A stretch of 64,000 nucleotides of DNA from Dyadobacter sp. (GTDB taxonomy: Bacteria > Bacteroidota > Bacteroidia > Cytophagales > Spirosomataceae). The stretch is from positions 339,013 through 403,012 of the forward strand of contig NZ_JAGIAS010000001.1 in NCBI RefSeq assembly GCF_017744695.1. The letters are read 5' to 3'. Position numbers and translations under genes: made by a program. Shown piece after piece: positions 1 through 8,533 of the stretch; within the stretch, counting starts at the first letter, position 1; every line of letters starts with the position of its first letter. The notes under the pieces were generated by a model. That model saw nothing but the letters and a program-made list of their open reading frames with translations, was not told the origin of the DNA and searched no databases.

Positions 1-115
1 AGCACCTGGGTGCCAATGCAGGAAGCGACGGAACGGTGAATGGTATTTTGCCAAACATCACAGTAACTACTACCGATGTGACCAATGCGAACTTCGGGGT
101 GCAGCAGCCGCCGGT
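1..115 (+). repeat. Direct repeat copy 1, intragenic
   Basis: Bases 1-115 recur at 748-862 with only two mismatches (near bases 56 and 60). The spacing of 747 bases equals 249 codons, so the copies are in frame and encode the same end of an SdrD-B-like module. The repeat probably begins upstream of the window. Confidence 0.9.
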
Positions 116-1775
116 TACGACCGACGAGGCACTGCCTTCTTCGCCTAATCCTGGCGGCACGGTAACTGTCGATATTTCCGATGATTTCAATTTTACTGAT
201 CCGGATGGAACGGTAGAAACCATCACCTTTACGGCATTCCCTGACAGCGTGACCACAGTGACCATTAACGGAACAACCTATGTGGCCCCTGGCCAGACGC
301 CGGGCGCAGGACAGCAGGTATTCCCTGACTCGGGCGTGACTGTTCCGGTGGCTAATCTGGAAGTGCTGATCGACCCGATCGACGGCAACCCGACCGTGGA
401 GGTACCATTTATCGTGACGGACAATGGTGGTTTGGAAAGCAACGAAAGTTCTGTGACCAAGCCGTTTACCACTCCGCAAGTACACCTTTCAGGTAATGTA
501 TTCCACGATGCCAATGCATTGACAGACAGCACTGTGAACACTACGGGCTCCGTAACTACCATCCCGACAGGTCTGTTCGTCACATTAGTGGACAGCACCG
601 GTGCAGCCGTGGCGACCGTTCCTGTGAATGCAGACGGCTCTTACGATTTCGGTAACGTAGCGCCTGGTACTTACAGCGTGGTATTGCACCAGACAGCAGC
701 CGGCTCGACGACGCCTAGTTTGCCAACCGGTTGGATTAACACCGGCGAGCACCTGGGTGCCAATGCAGGAAGCGACGGAACGGTGAATGGTATTTTGCCA
801 AATATCACCGTAACTACTACCGATGTGACCAATGCGAACTTCGGGGTGCAGCAGCCGCCGGTAGCCGATCCGAAGGAATACCTGATCGATCAGCCGATTA
901 CCGACGCGATTATTCCGCTCAACGGTTCGCACACAAGCACAGGTACAGGCACCAGCTCGCCTGACCAGCTGACGGGTGCCGATCCAGAGGATGGTACATT
1001 GAATGGCTCAGGCAAAGACCGTACCGTGGTGATCACAACCCTGCCCGACAACGGCGAGCTGTACTACAACGGTGTACTGGTAACCCCGGGACAAGTAATC
1101 CCGAACTATAATCCTGACTCGTTGGCGATCAAGCTTACGGGCGCGGGTTACACCAGTACTACCTTCGAGTACGCCTACGTGGATGAAGCCGGCGTGCAGT
1201 CACCGCCTGCAACGTATACGATCAGTTGGGAGAAGCCGCTTCCGGTAACCTTAGTGTCCTTCACCGCTACCGCACGTGAAAATGCCGCTGAGCTCAACTG
1301 GGCGACGTCGGAAGAAACCAATTCCGACCGCTTCGAAATCCAGCGCAGTACCGACGGCAAAACGTGGAAACAAATTGGTAGTGTGAAAGCCGAAGGCGAG
1401 AGCAAGGTGAGAAAGAACTACGTTCACATTGATCACCAACCAGAGGTGGGCGCGACCAACCTCTACCGCCTGAGAATGCTGGATTTGGACGGCACGTTTG
1501 CATTCAGCGCGATCCGAAGCGTCCGCTTCGACAGCAAGCTGGAAAGCAGCATTTACCCTAACCCGGTAAGCAATGAACTGACGCTTAAAGTGACCAGCTG
1601 GAAACAGGTAAAATCCATCCGGATCAATAACCTGGCAGGTTTGGAAGTTTACAGCTCAGGAGCGGCCGACTCCGGAAAGGTAGATGTAAGCAAGCTCGAC
1701 GCGGGCGTGTACGTCCTGCGCATCACACACACTGACGGATCTGTTCACACACACAAATTCGTCCACGTTAAATAA
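1..1775 (+). CDS. T9SS-secreted repeat adhesin, 5' end missing
   Basis: The frame is already open at base 3, so only the C-terminal part is present; a GTG at 36 is internal, not a start. Visible domains in order: end of an SdrD-B-like module, a cadherin-like stretch, a full SdrD-B-like module (begins SGNVFHDANAL, ends NFGVQQPPV), a module containing TGADPEDGTLNG, an Ig-like stretch beginning LPVTLVSFTA, and a type A T9SS sorting domain (SIYPNPVSNELTLKV to HKFVHVK). Sorting domains of this type (TIGR04183) direct export by T9SS and surface attachment or release. No catalytic motif is seen, so adhesin or surface-layer role is inference. A hairpin terminator follows. The 30679-33024 protein has a related tail. 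Confidence 0.85.
   Translation, partial: HLGANAGSDGTVNGILPNITVTTTDVTNANFGVQQPPVTTDEALPSSPNPGGTVTVDISDDFNFTDPDGTVETITFTAFPDSVTTVTINGTTYVAPGQTPGAGQQVFPDSGVTVPVANLEVLIDPIDGNPTVEVPFIVTDNGGLESNESSVTKPFTTPQVHLSGNVFHDANALTDSTVNTTGSVTTIPTGLFVTLVDSTGAAVATVPVNADGSYDFGNVAPGTYSVVLHQTAAGSTTPSLPTGWINTGEHLGANAGSDGTVNGILPNITVTTTDVTNANFGVQQPPVADPKEYLIDQPITDAIIPLNGSHTSTGTGTSSPDQLTGADPEDGTLNGSGKDRTVVITTLPDNGELYYNGVLVTPGQVIPNYNPDSLAIKLTGAGYTSTTFEYAYVDEAGVQSPPATYTISWEKPLPVTLVSFTATARENAAELNWATSEETNSDRFEIQRSTDGKTWKQIGSVKAEGESKVRKNYVHIDHQPEVGATNLYRLRMLDLDGTFAFSAIRSVRFDSKLESSIYPNPVSNELTLKVTSWKQVKSIRINNLAGLEVYSSGAADSGKVDVSKLDAGVYVLRITHTDGSVHTHKFVHVK
748..862 (+). repeat. Direct repeat copy 2, intragenic
   Basis: Second copy of the 115-base repeat at 1-115. 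After base 862 the sequence diverges into the last, non-repeated part of the protein (ADPKEYLID onward). Confidence 0.9.
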
Positions 1776-1798
1776 TGCATAAGGCTGATTAATGGTTT

Positions 1799-1847
1799 AC
1801 AGACGTTCCGTTGCGCCGGCATCCCGGTCGCCAACTGGAACGTCTGT
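1799..1847 (+). terminator. Hairpin terminator of the adhesin gene
   Basis: ACAGACGTTCC (1799-1809) pairs perfectly with GGAACGTCTGT (1837-1847), and the intervening GTTGCGCCGG and CCGGTCGCCAAC extend the stem imperfectly. It lies 24 bases after the stop codon and is followed by a short A/T-rich stretch. Confidence 0.6.
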
Positions 1848-1994
1848 TCCAAAATTTCTCCGCATTCAAAGGCTCTTCCCACTGCAACTTTTAGATCCCT
1901 AACCCTCTATGTCGTGAAAATTCGACATATAATGCGTTTTTATAGGTACAAATCGCCCATTTACTGAAAGGTATTTTTATGACCGCTGCCACAT

Positions 1995-2534
1995 TTGTGC
2001 TCTTTGAGTTACAAATACTTGGCAGCTGTTTCCCTCACGATGCAGTTAACCATACTTCGTAAAACTAAGATCCTTTCCCTATGGCCAACGGCTTCGGAAA
2101 CCGACAATGATTACTTTGACGTGGAGCGATCTGCCGATGCGCGCAGCTGGACAAAAATGGGTCAACTGAAAGGCGCCGGCACGGTGAACACGGTCCGCAA
2201 TTATTCATGGAGCGACCCAGGTCCGTTGGAAGGCACCTCCTATTACCGGTTGAAAATCGTGGATACCAAAGGAAAAGCCGAGTACTCTGTGATCCGCATG
2301 GTTAAAATGAATACCCGGCCCGCCCCGACCGCATACCCTAACCCTGCGACCAGCTTCCTGAACGTTTCGGGAAAAACAGATGGCGATGTTACGATATACA
2401 GTTTGTCTGGTCAAAAGCTGGGGCAAATAGCAGTGAAAAGCGAAAAAACAGTTATTCCGATTCAGGACCTTCCCGTAGGCGCCTATTGGCTGAAATCCGG
2501 TGATGGATGGAGCTCAAAATTCATTAAGGATTGA
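1995..2534 (+). pseudogene. Orphan T9SS sorting-domain fragment
   Basis: The 179-residue reading frame matches only the last third of a T9SS cargo protein: the Ig-like stretch (TASETDNDYFDVERSADARSW), then AYPNPATSFLNVSGK and a short type A sorting tail ending SSKFIKD. The first 35 or so residues look random, contain no convincing signal peptide, and run straight into the middle of the Ig-like fold where neighbours have LPVTL plus a beta strand. This suggests a 5'-truncated relic of a gene like its upstream neighbour. A short functional protein is possible but could not reach T9SS without a Sec signal. Confidence 0.6.
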
Positions 2535-2581
2535 GGGAATCGCCTGGCTCCTTTCAGATTCACGTTACTTGCGTCGGTGAC

Positions 2582-3463
2582 TTACCTGGCGAATTTCTTC
2601 GTTCCCGCTACGCAGAGGATCACCCCGATGGTAATCGCGAACATGCCAACGCTCACTTTCTCGTGGAGGAGCACGGCTGCCAGCGCAAGGCCAAAAAGCG
2701 GCTGCAATAATTGCAATTGCCCGATGGTCGCGATTCCTCCCTGCGCCAGGCCGCGGTACCAAAATATGAAGGCGATAAACATGCTGAAAAACGACACATA
2801 GGATAAACCGGCCCAGGCCCGGACACTGATCCCTTCAAATGATGCCGGCAGGTAAATTAACGCCAGCGGTAACATGACAGGGAACGAAATGACCAACGCC
2901 CACGATATTACCTGCCAACCACCCAGTTCTTTGGAAAGCTTCGCCCCTTCGGCGTAGCCAAGCCCGCATAATAGGATCGCGGCTATCATCAAAACATTTC
3001 CAATGGGTGATGTGGCAGCCCCCTGAGCAACCGCATATCCCACCACAAGGAGACTACCCGTTACAGAGAAAAGCCAGAATACAGGCTTAGGCCGCTCACC
3101 GCCGCGAACAATCCCAAACACCGCCGTAGCCATAGGAAGAATGCCCACAAAAACGATAGAATTGGCCGATGTGATGTATTGCAGCGCCAGGGCGGTGAGT
3201 AACGGAAAGCCTATCACCACACCGACCGCAACAATAACGAGCGGGAAGATTTGTTTCCGCGCCGGCTGTTTTTCCCGGAAAGCCAGTAACACACCACCAG
3301 CCAGGCAGGTTGCGATCACAGCGCGTGCTACGGTCAGAAAAACGGGGTCAAATTCGAGCACTGCAACTCTGGTTGCGGGTAAGGAACCGCTAAATAGTAA
3401 GACTCCGATAAAGCCATTCAACCATCCGCTATTGGTTTCTTCCAATGAGTTCTTAGTCGTCAT
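2582..3463 (-). CDS. EamA/DMT-family transporter
   Basis: A 293-residue membrane protein with about ten hydrophobic segments arranged as two similar halves, as in the drug/metabolite transporter superfamily EamA domain. Recognisable stretches are the first-helix region SGSLPATRVAVLEFDP and the second-half FWYRGLAQGGIATIGQLQLLQPL. Members export amino acids and other small metabolites; the substrate cannot be read here. It is divergent from a MocR-type regulator 99 bases away, an arrangement often seen where the regulator controls the exporter. A TAATTTTG element (3494-3501, minus strand) sits just upstream. Confidence 0.85.
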   Translation of the reverse strand: MTTKNSLEETNSGWLNGFIGVLLFSGSLPATRVAVLEFDPVFLTVARAVIATCLAGGVLLAFREKQPARKQIFPLVIVAVGVVIGFPLLTALALQYITSANSIVFVGILPMATAVFGIVRGGERPKPVFWLFSVTGSLLVVGYAVAQGAATSPIGNVLMIAAILLCGLGYAEGAKLSKELGGWQVISWALVISFPVMLPLALIYLPASFEGISVRAWAGLSYVSFFSMFIAFIFWYRGLAQGGIATIGQLQLLQPLFGLALAAVLLHEKVSVGMFAITIGVILCVAGTKKFAR

Positions 3464-3493
3464 TACACTTAATTATAAGGTTTTTACACACGG

Positions 3494-3544
3494 CAAAATT
3501 ATCCAGTGTCCCGGGATATATACAGCTACATTTTTATACATTTG
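3494..3544. promoter_or_regulatory. Divergent promoter region of EamA and MocR genes
   Basis: A minus-strand TAATTTTG (3494-3501) faces the transporter and a plus-strand TACATTTG (3537-3544) faces the regulator; both fit the Bacteroidota -7 consensus TAnnTTTG. Neither has a clear TTG at the -33 position, as expected for activator-dependent promoters. CAGTGTCC (3504-3511) and GGACACAG (3548-3555) form an inverted pair sharing a perfect 6-base core and flank the plus promoter; this is a candidate regulator site. Confidence 0.5.
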
Positions 3545-3562
3545 AATGGACACAGTTGATTT

Positions 3563-4990
3563 ATGAACAAGGAATATCTGTACAGCGACATAGCGGGTCG
3601 CATTGCAGCTCAAATTCGGAACGGGCTTTTCAAGGCGGGTGACAAATTGCCCTCTGTGAGATCGTTATGTCAGGAGCATCATGTGAGCATGAATACGGCC
3701 AAGCGGGTGTATTGGGAATTGGAGTCGCAATCGCTGATCGAATCAAAGCCCCAATCGGGGTATTTTGTCAGTAACCTCTCCTATCTTCGTCTTGCCCTTC
3801 CGGAAGTAAGCCGTCCTTCAATTGAGGCGAGCAACGAAGAACCCGACGAACTGATAGCTAACGTGTTCACCAACATGGGTAACGATCAGCTCACCTTGTT
3901 TTCCATTGGCGCTCCTTCCGGCGGCCTCCTTCCCGTAGCCAAGCTGAGAAAGGAAATTGTCCTCGCTACCCGGGAACTTCGCGAAGCAGGGACCGAATAT
4001 GAGTCTTTGCCGGGGAACAAAAAATTGCGAAACGCTGTCGCCACGCGCTCTTTGGGCTGGGGCGGAAATCTGACTGAAAATGACCTGGTTAGCACCAGCG
4101 GAGGAATGAATGCCCTGTTTTTAGGCCTGATGGCCGTTGGCAAACCGGGTGACACTGTCGCGGTTGAAAGCCCGTGCTTTCCGGGCATCTTTCAGTTGGC
4201 AATTAGCCTTGGATTGAAGGTTTTGGAGCTGCCTACCCATCCGACGCAGGGGATCGAGATCGATGCATTAAAACGGGTACTGCCCCTGATCGACATTTGT
4301 CTTCTGGTGCCTAATTTCAATACACCGTTAGGAAGCTGCATGCCCGATGAACGCAAGGAGGAGGTGGTATCGCTTCTTTCGGAACACGGCATTCCACTGA
4401 TCGAGGATGACATTTACGGGGATCTCTATTTTGGTACACAGCGCCCGAAATGTTGCAAGTCATTCGATACCACCGGTAATGTCCTGTGGTGCGGCTCCGT
4501 ATCCAAGACGTTGGCTCCCGGCTACCGGGTTGGCTGGATCGCACCGGGGCGGTATATGGACCGGGTTCTGAAGCTTAAACTTGCCCATTCCATATCGTCT
4601 ACCTCGATTGTTCAGGAAGCGGTGGGAAATTTCTTCAAAACGGGAAAATATGAACGGCACGTTCGGCAATTACGGTGGACGTTGCAAAGCAATTACCAAA
4701 ACTACGTCAATGCAGTAGCCGAGTATTTCCCGGAAGGGACCAAGACAAGTCGTCCGCAGGGTGGACTGGCCTTATGGGTGGAACTACCCAACGACATCGA
4801 TACGACGCAGCTGTATAATCAGGCTTTGAAATCACAAATAAGTATCGCGCCCGGACGAATGTTTACATTACAAAACCAATTTCAGAACTGCATGCGGCTT
4901 TGTATCGGGCTACCGTGGAACGACTCGTTGAAAATGAAGCTGAAACACATCGGAAACCTCGCAAAAGCGATGACCAACGGTAGACATTGA
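3563..4990 (+). CDS. MocR/PdxR-type GntR-aminotransferase regulator
   Basis: A 475-residue fusion: winged-helix GntR domain (about residues 3-72, with PSVRSLCQEHHVSMNTAKRVY as the recognition region) and a class I aminotransferase-like domain (about 110-470). The PLP-binding lysine is K315 in SVSKTLAPGYRVGW, and the PNFNTPLG and EDDIYGDLYF motifs are present. MocR proteins bind PLP and act as transcription factors, not usually as enzymes. Divergence from the EamA exporter makes that gene the likely target. The ATG at 3563 lies about 18 bases after the TACATTTG element, giving a very short leader. Confidence 0.9.
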   Translation: MNKEYLYSDIAGRIAAQIRNGLFKAGDKLPSVRSLCQEHHVSMNTAKRVYWELESQSLIESKPQSGYFVSNLSYLRLALPEVSRPSIEASNEEPDELIANVFTNMGNDQLTLFSIGAPSGGLLPVAKLRKEIVLATRELREAGTEYESLPGNKKLRNAVATRSLGWGGNLTENDLVSTSGGMNALFLGLMAVGKPGDTVAVESPCFPGIFQLAISLGLKVLELPTHPTQGIEIDALKRVLPLIDICLLVPNFNTPLGSCMPDERKEEVVSLLSEHGIPLIEDDIYGDLYFGTQRPKCCKSFDTTGNVLWCGSVSKTLAPGYRVGWIAPGRYMDRVLKLKLAHSISSTSIVQEAVGNFFKTGKYERHVRQLRWTLQSNYQNYVNAVAEYFPEGTKTSRPQGGLALWVELPNDIDTTQLYNQALKSQISIAPGRMFTLQNQFQNCMRLCIGLPWNDSLKMKLKHIGNLAKAMTNGRH

Positions 4991-5100
4991 TCCGCTTTTG
5001 CATTCTTGCCGCCCTGGTCTTTAGAACAGACTGGCGTACGCGACGGGGATAGCCGCAGCGATGGCAGGCATTTTTTATGCTTCCGGCTTATGATCAAACA

Positions 5101-6000
5101 ATGTCTGCCATGGAAACTCAGCAAAAAGATATTCTGCACAAAACGGTCCGGGTTAACGGCGTAGAGATATTCTACCGACAGGCCGGCCAGCGCTCACAAC
5201 CGGCCATCTTGTTGTTGCACGGTTTCCCGAGCTCGTCGGTCATGTTTACCAGGTTGATGAACTCACTCTCCGATCGCTATTATCTGCTCGCCCCCGACTA
5301 TCCCGGATTTGGTTTCAGCGCATTCCCCGGCGTCGACAGTTTCGATTATTCATTCGACAATATGGCCGGGGTGATTCGCGGCTTTATGGACGCGCTTGGT
5401 CTCGACAAATTTTTCATTTACCTGCATGACTACGGATCTTCGATCGGTCTTCGCATTTGCCTGTCGTCCCCGCAGCAGATTCTTGGCCTCATTGTCCAAA
5501 ACGGCAATGCATACCGCGAGGGCCTGGGGCCTCAATGGGACGAAACTATCGATTACTGGCGGCATCCGACCGAGGAGAAAAAGCGCCGCGTAAGTGCGTT
5601 TTTATCCGAAGAAGGCACCCGCGCGCAATACACGGAAGGCTTGCCCGGGCATCTGCTGCCCCTGGTCGGCCCTGAGCTTTGGACATTGGACTGGGCGCTC
5701 ATGAGCAGGCCCGGAAACATCGACATGCAGTTCCGGCTCAATTGCGACTTCGAGAGCAATCTGGCCATGTACGGTCAATTTCAGCAATACTTCCGTGATC
5801 AGCAACCCCCGGCGCTCATCCTCTGGGGAAAGTATGATGTCTTTTTCAGCATCGAAGAAGCTTTTTGCTACCAACGCGATTTGCCCGATTCGCAGCTGCA
5901 TATACTGGAAGGCGGTCATATGGCGCTGGAAACCAACTTTGAGCAGGTACTTTCGCTTATCACGGAGTTTCTGACCCAATCAAGCTCGCTGCGATCATGA
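5101..6000 (+). CDS. Alpha/beta hydrolase, epoxide hydrolase/dehalogenase type
   Basis: An alpha/beta hydrolase of about 300 residues. HGFPSSS is the oxyanion loop; the nucleophile elbow is HDYGSSIG, so the nucleophile is aspartate rather than serine, as in epoxide hydrolases and haloalkane dehalogenases. LILWGKYD carries the acid and GGHMALE the catalytic histidine. The substrate is unknown. ATGs at 5077, 5101 and 5110 are all in frame; homologues usually begin near METQQKD (5110), so the start is uncertain by up to 33 bases. It follows the MocR gene by about 110 bases and may be a separate unit. Confidence 0.8.
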   Translation: MSAMETQQKDILHKTVRVNGVEIFYRQAGQRSQPAILLLHGFPSSSVMFTRLMNSLSDRYYLLAPDYPGFGFSAFPGVDSFDYSFDNMAGVIRGFMDALGLDKFFIYLHDYGSSIGLRICLSSPQQILGLIVQNGNAYREGLGPQWDETIDYWRHPTEEKKRRVSAFLSEEGTRAQYTEGLPGHLLPLVGPELWTLDWALMSRPGNIDMQFRLNCDFESNLAMYGQFQQYFRDQQPPALILWGKYDVFFSIEEAFCYQRDLPDSQLHILEGGHMALETNFEQVLSLITEFLTQSSSLRS

Positions 6001-6081
6001 CTATTTGATGTGCCTCGTTCGCTACCCCTTGCTCACCGCTGACGATCGAAAGAAATGGAGGGTACCTGCCGGGCTGACAGA

Positions 6082-6726
6082 TCATCTGCGTTGAGACAGC
6101 AGTTGATCAATTATGGGCTTTGCAATCACATATGGTTGCCCCATGCTGACCATATTACCGGTCCAGGCTTTCACAATAATTCCATTTTGATCGACAATGT
6201 AGGTTGTAGGAAATCCGCTAAAAACAAACTGCTCAGCAACATGTTGGGAGTTTGCGACGATATCAAAGCGGAACTTTCCGGTATTATAATACATGGGTTT
6301 TAAGGTTTGCTCGTTGTCCGTGGCGAATCCGATGAAATTCACATTTTTAGTCCGAAACTCCTCCACCAGTTTATTCAGGGATGGCATTTCAGCAACGCAT
6401 GGCTTACATCCTTTAAACCAGAAATTGATAACCAATACCTTACCGCGCAGATCAGCATTCCGGTATCTTTTGCCGTTGATAGTCTTAAACTCCAAATCCG
6501 GAATCTTTTTTCCGCGGACGCATTCCGACCACTCGTTCGAAGCCCTTTGCATCGCCATGTTAGAACGACCGGATAAATGATTCAGGCCCAACTTTCGGGT
6601 GCTGTCATTTACATAGATAGCCCTTTGTGTTTCATACAACTTCGAACCACAGGTCTTGATTGTCGCATCTTGCGAATAAGACAGCAGAGGCAAAATCGTG
6701 ATCAGCAAAAGCATATATTGTTTCAT
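6082..6726 (-). CDS. TlpA-like thioredoxin-fold protein, exported
   Basis: The chosen ATG (6724-6726) begins a typical signal peptide, MKQYMLLLITILPLLSYSQ; the longer open frame upstream to 6948 has no such feature. The 214-residue protein has a unique region (20-75) and a TlpA/AhpC-type thioredoxin domain with redox motif WFKGCKPC (cysteines 107 and 110) and cis-proline in GFPTTY (P173). Such proteins reduce or exchange disulfides in the periplasm. It converges on the upstream hydrolase gene and seems to be monocistronic. Confidence 0.85.
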   Translation of the reverse strand: MKQYMLLLITILPLLSYSQDATIKTCGSKLYETQRAIYVNDSTRKLGLNHLSGRSNMAMQRASNEWSECVRGKKIPDLEFKTINGKRYRNADLRGKVLVINFWFKGCKPCVAEMPSLNKLVEEFRTKNVNFIGFATDNEQTLKPMYYNTGKFRFDIVANSQHVAEQFVFSGFPTTYIVDQNGIIVKAWTGNMVSMGQPYVIAKPIIDQLLSQRR

Positions 6727-7346
6727 AGACTGTATTAATGAAATACCGTGATGATCGTTTGCATATATCTTGTAGCTTCTCGTTGCCCCCACGAAAGTTA
6801 AAAGGCCGTAAACAATGCTGGTTACTGACGAATGCAAGAGTGCCAAGCACAGGATTTCTGACCAGATCAAGCGTGTAACATCTGCTGAGATTTCCTCACT
6901 CGGAATAACAACATCGCCAGAATCGCAAAATCTATATAAAACCAGCAAAAAGCCTTAACCGATCTGGTTCTTCAATTTTCTAACGTATTCTTTGTAGAAC
7001 TATATAGTCCCGCTATTTCGCCGAACAGCTATTTTTTTGAAACATTTTTAATGGATGAATTATTTAACGGTATTGCTTCTCCCTGAAAATACCACGCCAA
7101 TTAAATTTTGATTTTATATTGATGTTTGGAAATAAACACATTTTGATATTTTTGCAAATACCATATGCTGTCATAAGTGAAAGAATGGGTTTGTGTATCC
7201 GGGCAGAAATAGGTGTTTCTTTTGCATTTCATTTTTAATGGAATAAAGTAGTTGATGATGATCAGCGGAACATTTCCAGGCTGGCCTATTTTAAACTACA
7301 CATTTTAGAAGTATCTGATTTTTTTCCACTATACTAAACCCGACAC
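6727..7346. other. Long A/T-rich intergenic region
   Basis: About 620 bases between the divergent TlpA-like and PhyH genes, strongly A/T-rich from about 7000 onward. The part to 6948 is open on the minus strand in frame with the TlpA gene but has no recognisable protein content. The clearest element is a plus-strand promoter candidate at 7125-7154. No tRNA or other RNA gene was recognised. Confidence 0.6.
7125..7154 (+). promoter_or_regulatory. Bacteroidota-type promoter candidate for PhyH gene
   Basis: TTTG (7125-7128), an 18-base spacer, then TATTTTTG (7147-7154) fits the TTTG-spacer-TAnnTTTG consensus. The start codon is about 190 bases downstream, implying a long leader if this is used; other promoters closer to the gene are possible in this A/T-rich region. 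Confidence 0.4.
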
Positions 7347-8354
7347 ATGAGCATTCTTCAGCGAATCAAACGAAAAACGGAAAAACTCAAAGACCGTTTT
7401 TTCCCATTAAAGGAATTTAATCCAAATACCCTTCCATGGATAGACCGGCCCAATCCAGAAATCTCCCGTTTTCTGCGAGCGAACCCGCCCAGGTACAATG
7501 TACCCTACGATATGGCTGAAAAACTCAGTCATTGGGAACAAAATGGATATGTTGTGCTCGAAAAAATTGTCCCGGAAGAAATGATCGACAAGTTTTGGGG
7601 TGATTTCAGAGAACTTGTGGGTAATCCCGAGAAATACGACCTGTCCGTTCGCATCGATCTTGAAGAATTCAAACCCAATCAGGAACGCAATATCAAGGAC
7701 TTCCCCAAAGAAGCATTGCTGGGCAAATATGTTAAAATTAACGATTTCCATAATTCCTCGGTAGCCGGGAAAAAGCTGATGACGCATCCTTATATCGTCG
7801 CATTTCTCGAAGCGATATTCGGTCAGAAAGTCGTGGTGATGCAGAGCCTGGTTTTTATGTACGGAAGCCAACAACCTACACACCAGGATTTTCCGTGGGT
7901 TACGGCACGGATCCCGAGCCACCTGGCCGCAGCATGGATTGCCTTAGAGGATATTAAGATCGATTCCGGGCCGCTGTATTATTACATTGGCTCTCACAAA
8001 ATGCCCAAGTTCGATTTCGGGACCGGCATTCTTTTCAAACCCGACTCTACGCGCTCTCCCCTGGAATTCGCTTCATACCTCGACCAGACAAGTGCGGACC
8101 TGAAATTGCCCAAAGAAACATTACTGATTAAAAAGGGCGATGTCCTGATCTGGCATGCAGCACTCGCGCACGGAGGTTCACCGATTACCAACCCTGATCA
8201 AACCCGGAAATCGTTTGTCTGCCATTACTCTACTGAGCAGGCATTACCCTATCATCGTAATTTCCCAACCCAAATACCCGTCCGGCAGGAATACAATGGG
8301 GTATACATTTATAACAACCCACTTTTGCCCAATGCCGAGGATATATTTAAATAA
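7347..8354 (+). CDS. Phytanoyl-CoA dioxygenase (PhyH) family protein
   Basis: A 335-residue Fe(II)/2-oxoglutarate oxygenase of the PhyH family. The iron ligands are visible as H179 and D181 in PTHQDF, with the distal histidine in WHAALAHGG (most likely H275), and a 2-oxoglutarate-binding arginine in TRKSF (R287). The N-terminal 60 residues are basic and proline-rich with no signal peptide, so it is cytoplasmic. PhyH proteins hydroxylate diverse small molecules; nothing around it reveals the substrate. Convergent with the NmrA-family gene, with a strong hairpin between them. Confidence 0.85.
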   Translation: MSILQRIKRKTEKLKDRFFPLKEFNPNTLPWIDRPNPEISRFLRANPPRYNVPYDMAEKLSHWEQNGYVVLEKIVPEEMIDKFWGDFRELVGNPEKYDLSVRIDLEEFKPNQERNIKDFPKEALLGKYVKINDFHNSSVAGKKLMTHPYIVAFLEAIFGQKVVVMQSLVFMYGSQQPTHQDFPWVTARIPSHLAAAWIALEDIKIDSGPLYYYIGSHKMPKFDFGTGILFKPDSTRSPLEFASYLDQTSADLKLPKETLLIKKGDVLIWHAALAHGGSPITNPDQTRKSFVCHYSTEQALPYHRNFPTQIPVRQEYNGVYIYNNPLLPNAEDIFK

Positions 8355-8482
8355 AGCTAAACTTTGTAGTTCAAATTTATCCGCTAATACATTAACGGGC
8401 CCGGGTAAATCTATGGCTGCTCCACTATCAAATTCTACTAATACCGACTAACTGAACGCGGTCGCGGCAGGTCTGTCGTCAT

Positions 8483-8525
8483 CTGCCCGCCTTAATAGCT
8501 CGCAATGGCTTGTTAAGGCGGGCAG
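8483..8525. terminator. Bidirectional hairpin between convergent genes
   Basis: CTGCCCGCCTTAA (8483-8495) is the perfect 13-base complement of TTAAGGCGGGCAG (8513-8525) with a 17-base loop. It lies between the ends of the PhyH and NmrA-family genes. There is no marked T run on either side, so termination is inferred from position and stem strength. Confidence 0.65.
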
Positions 8526-8533
8526 TAACCACA

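Noticed and set aside
6727..6948. N-terminal extension of the TlpA-like protein (open to 6948)
   Set aside because: The signal peptide begins at 6726; the 74 codons upstream have no protein-like features and would bury the signal peptide.
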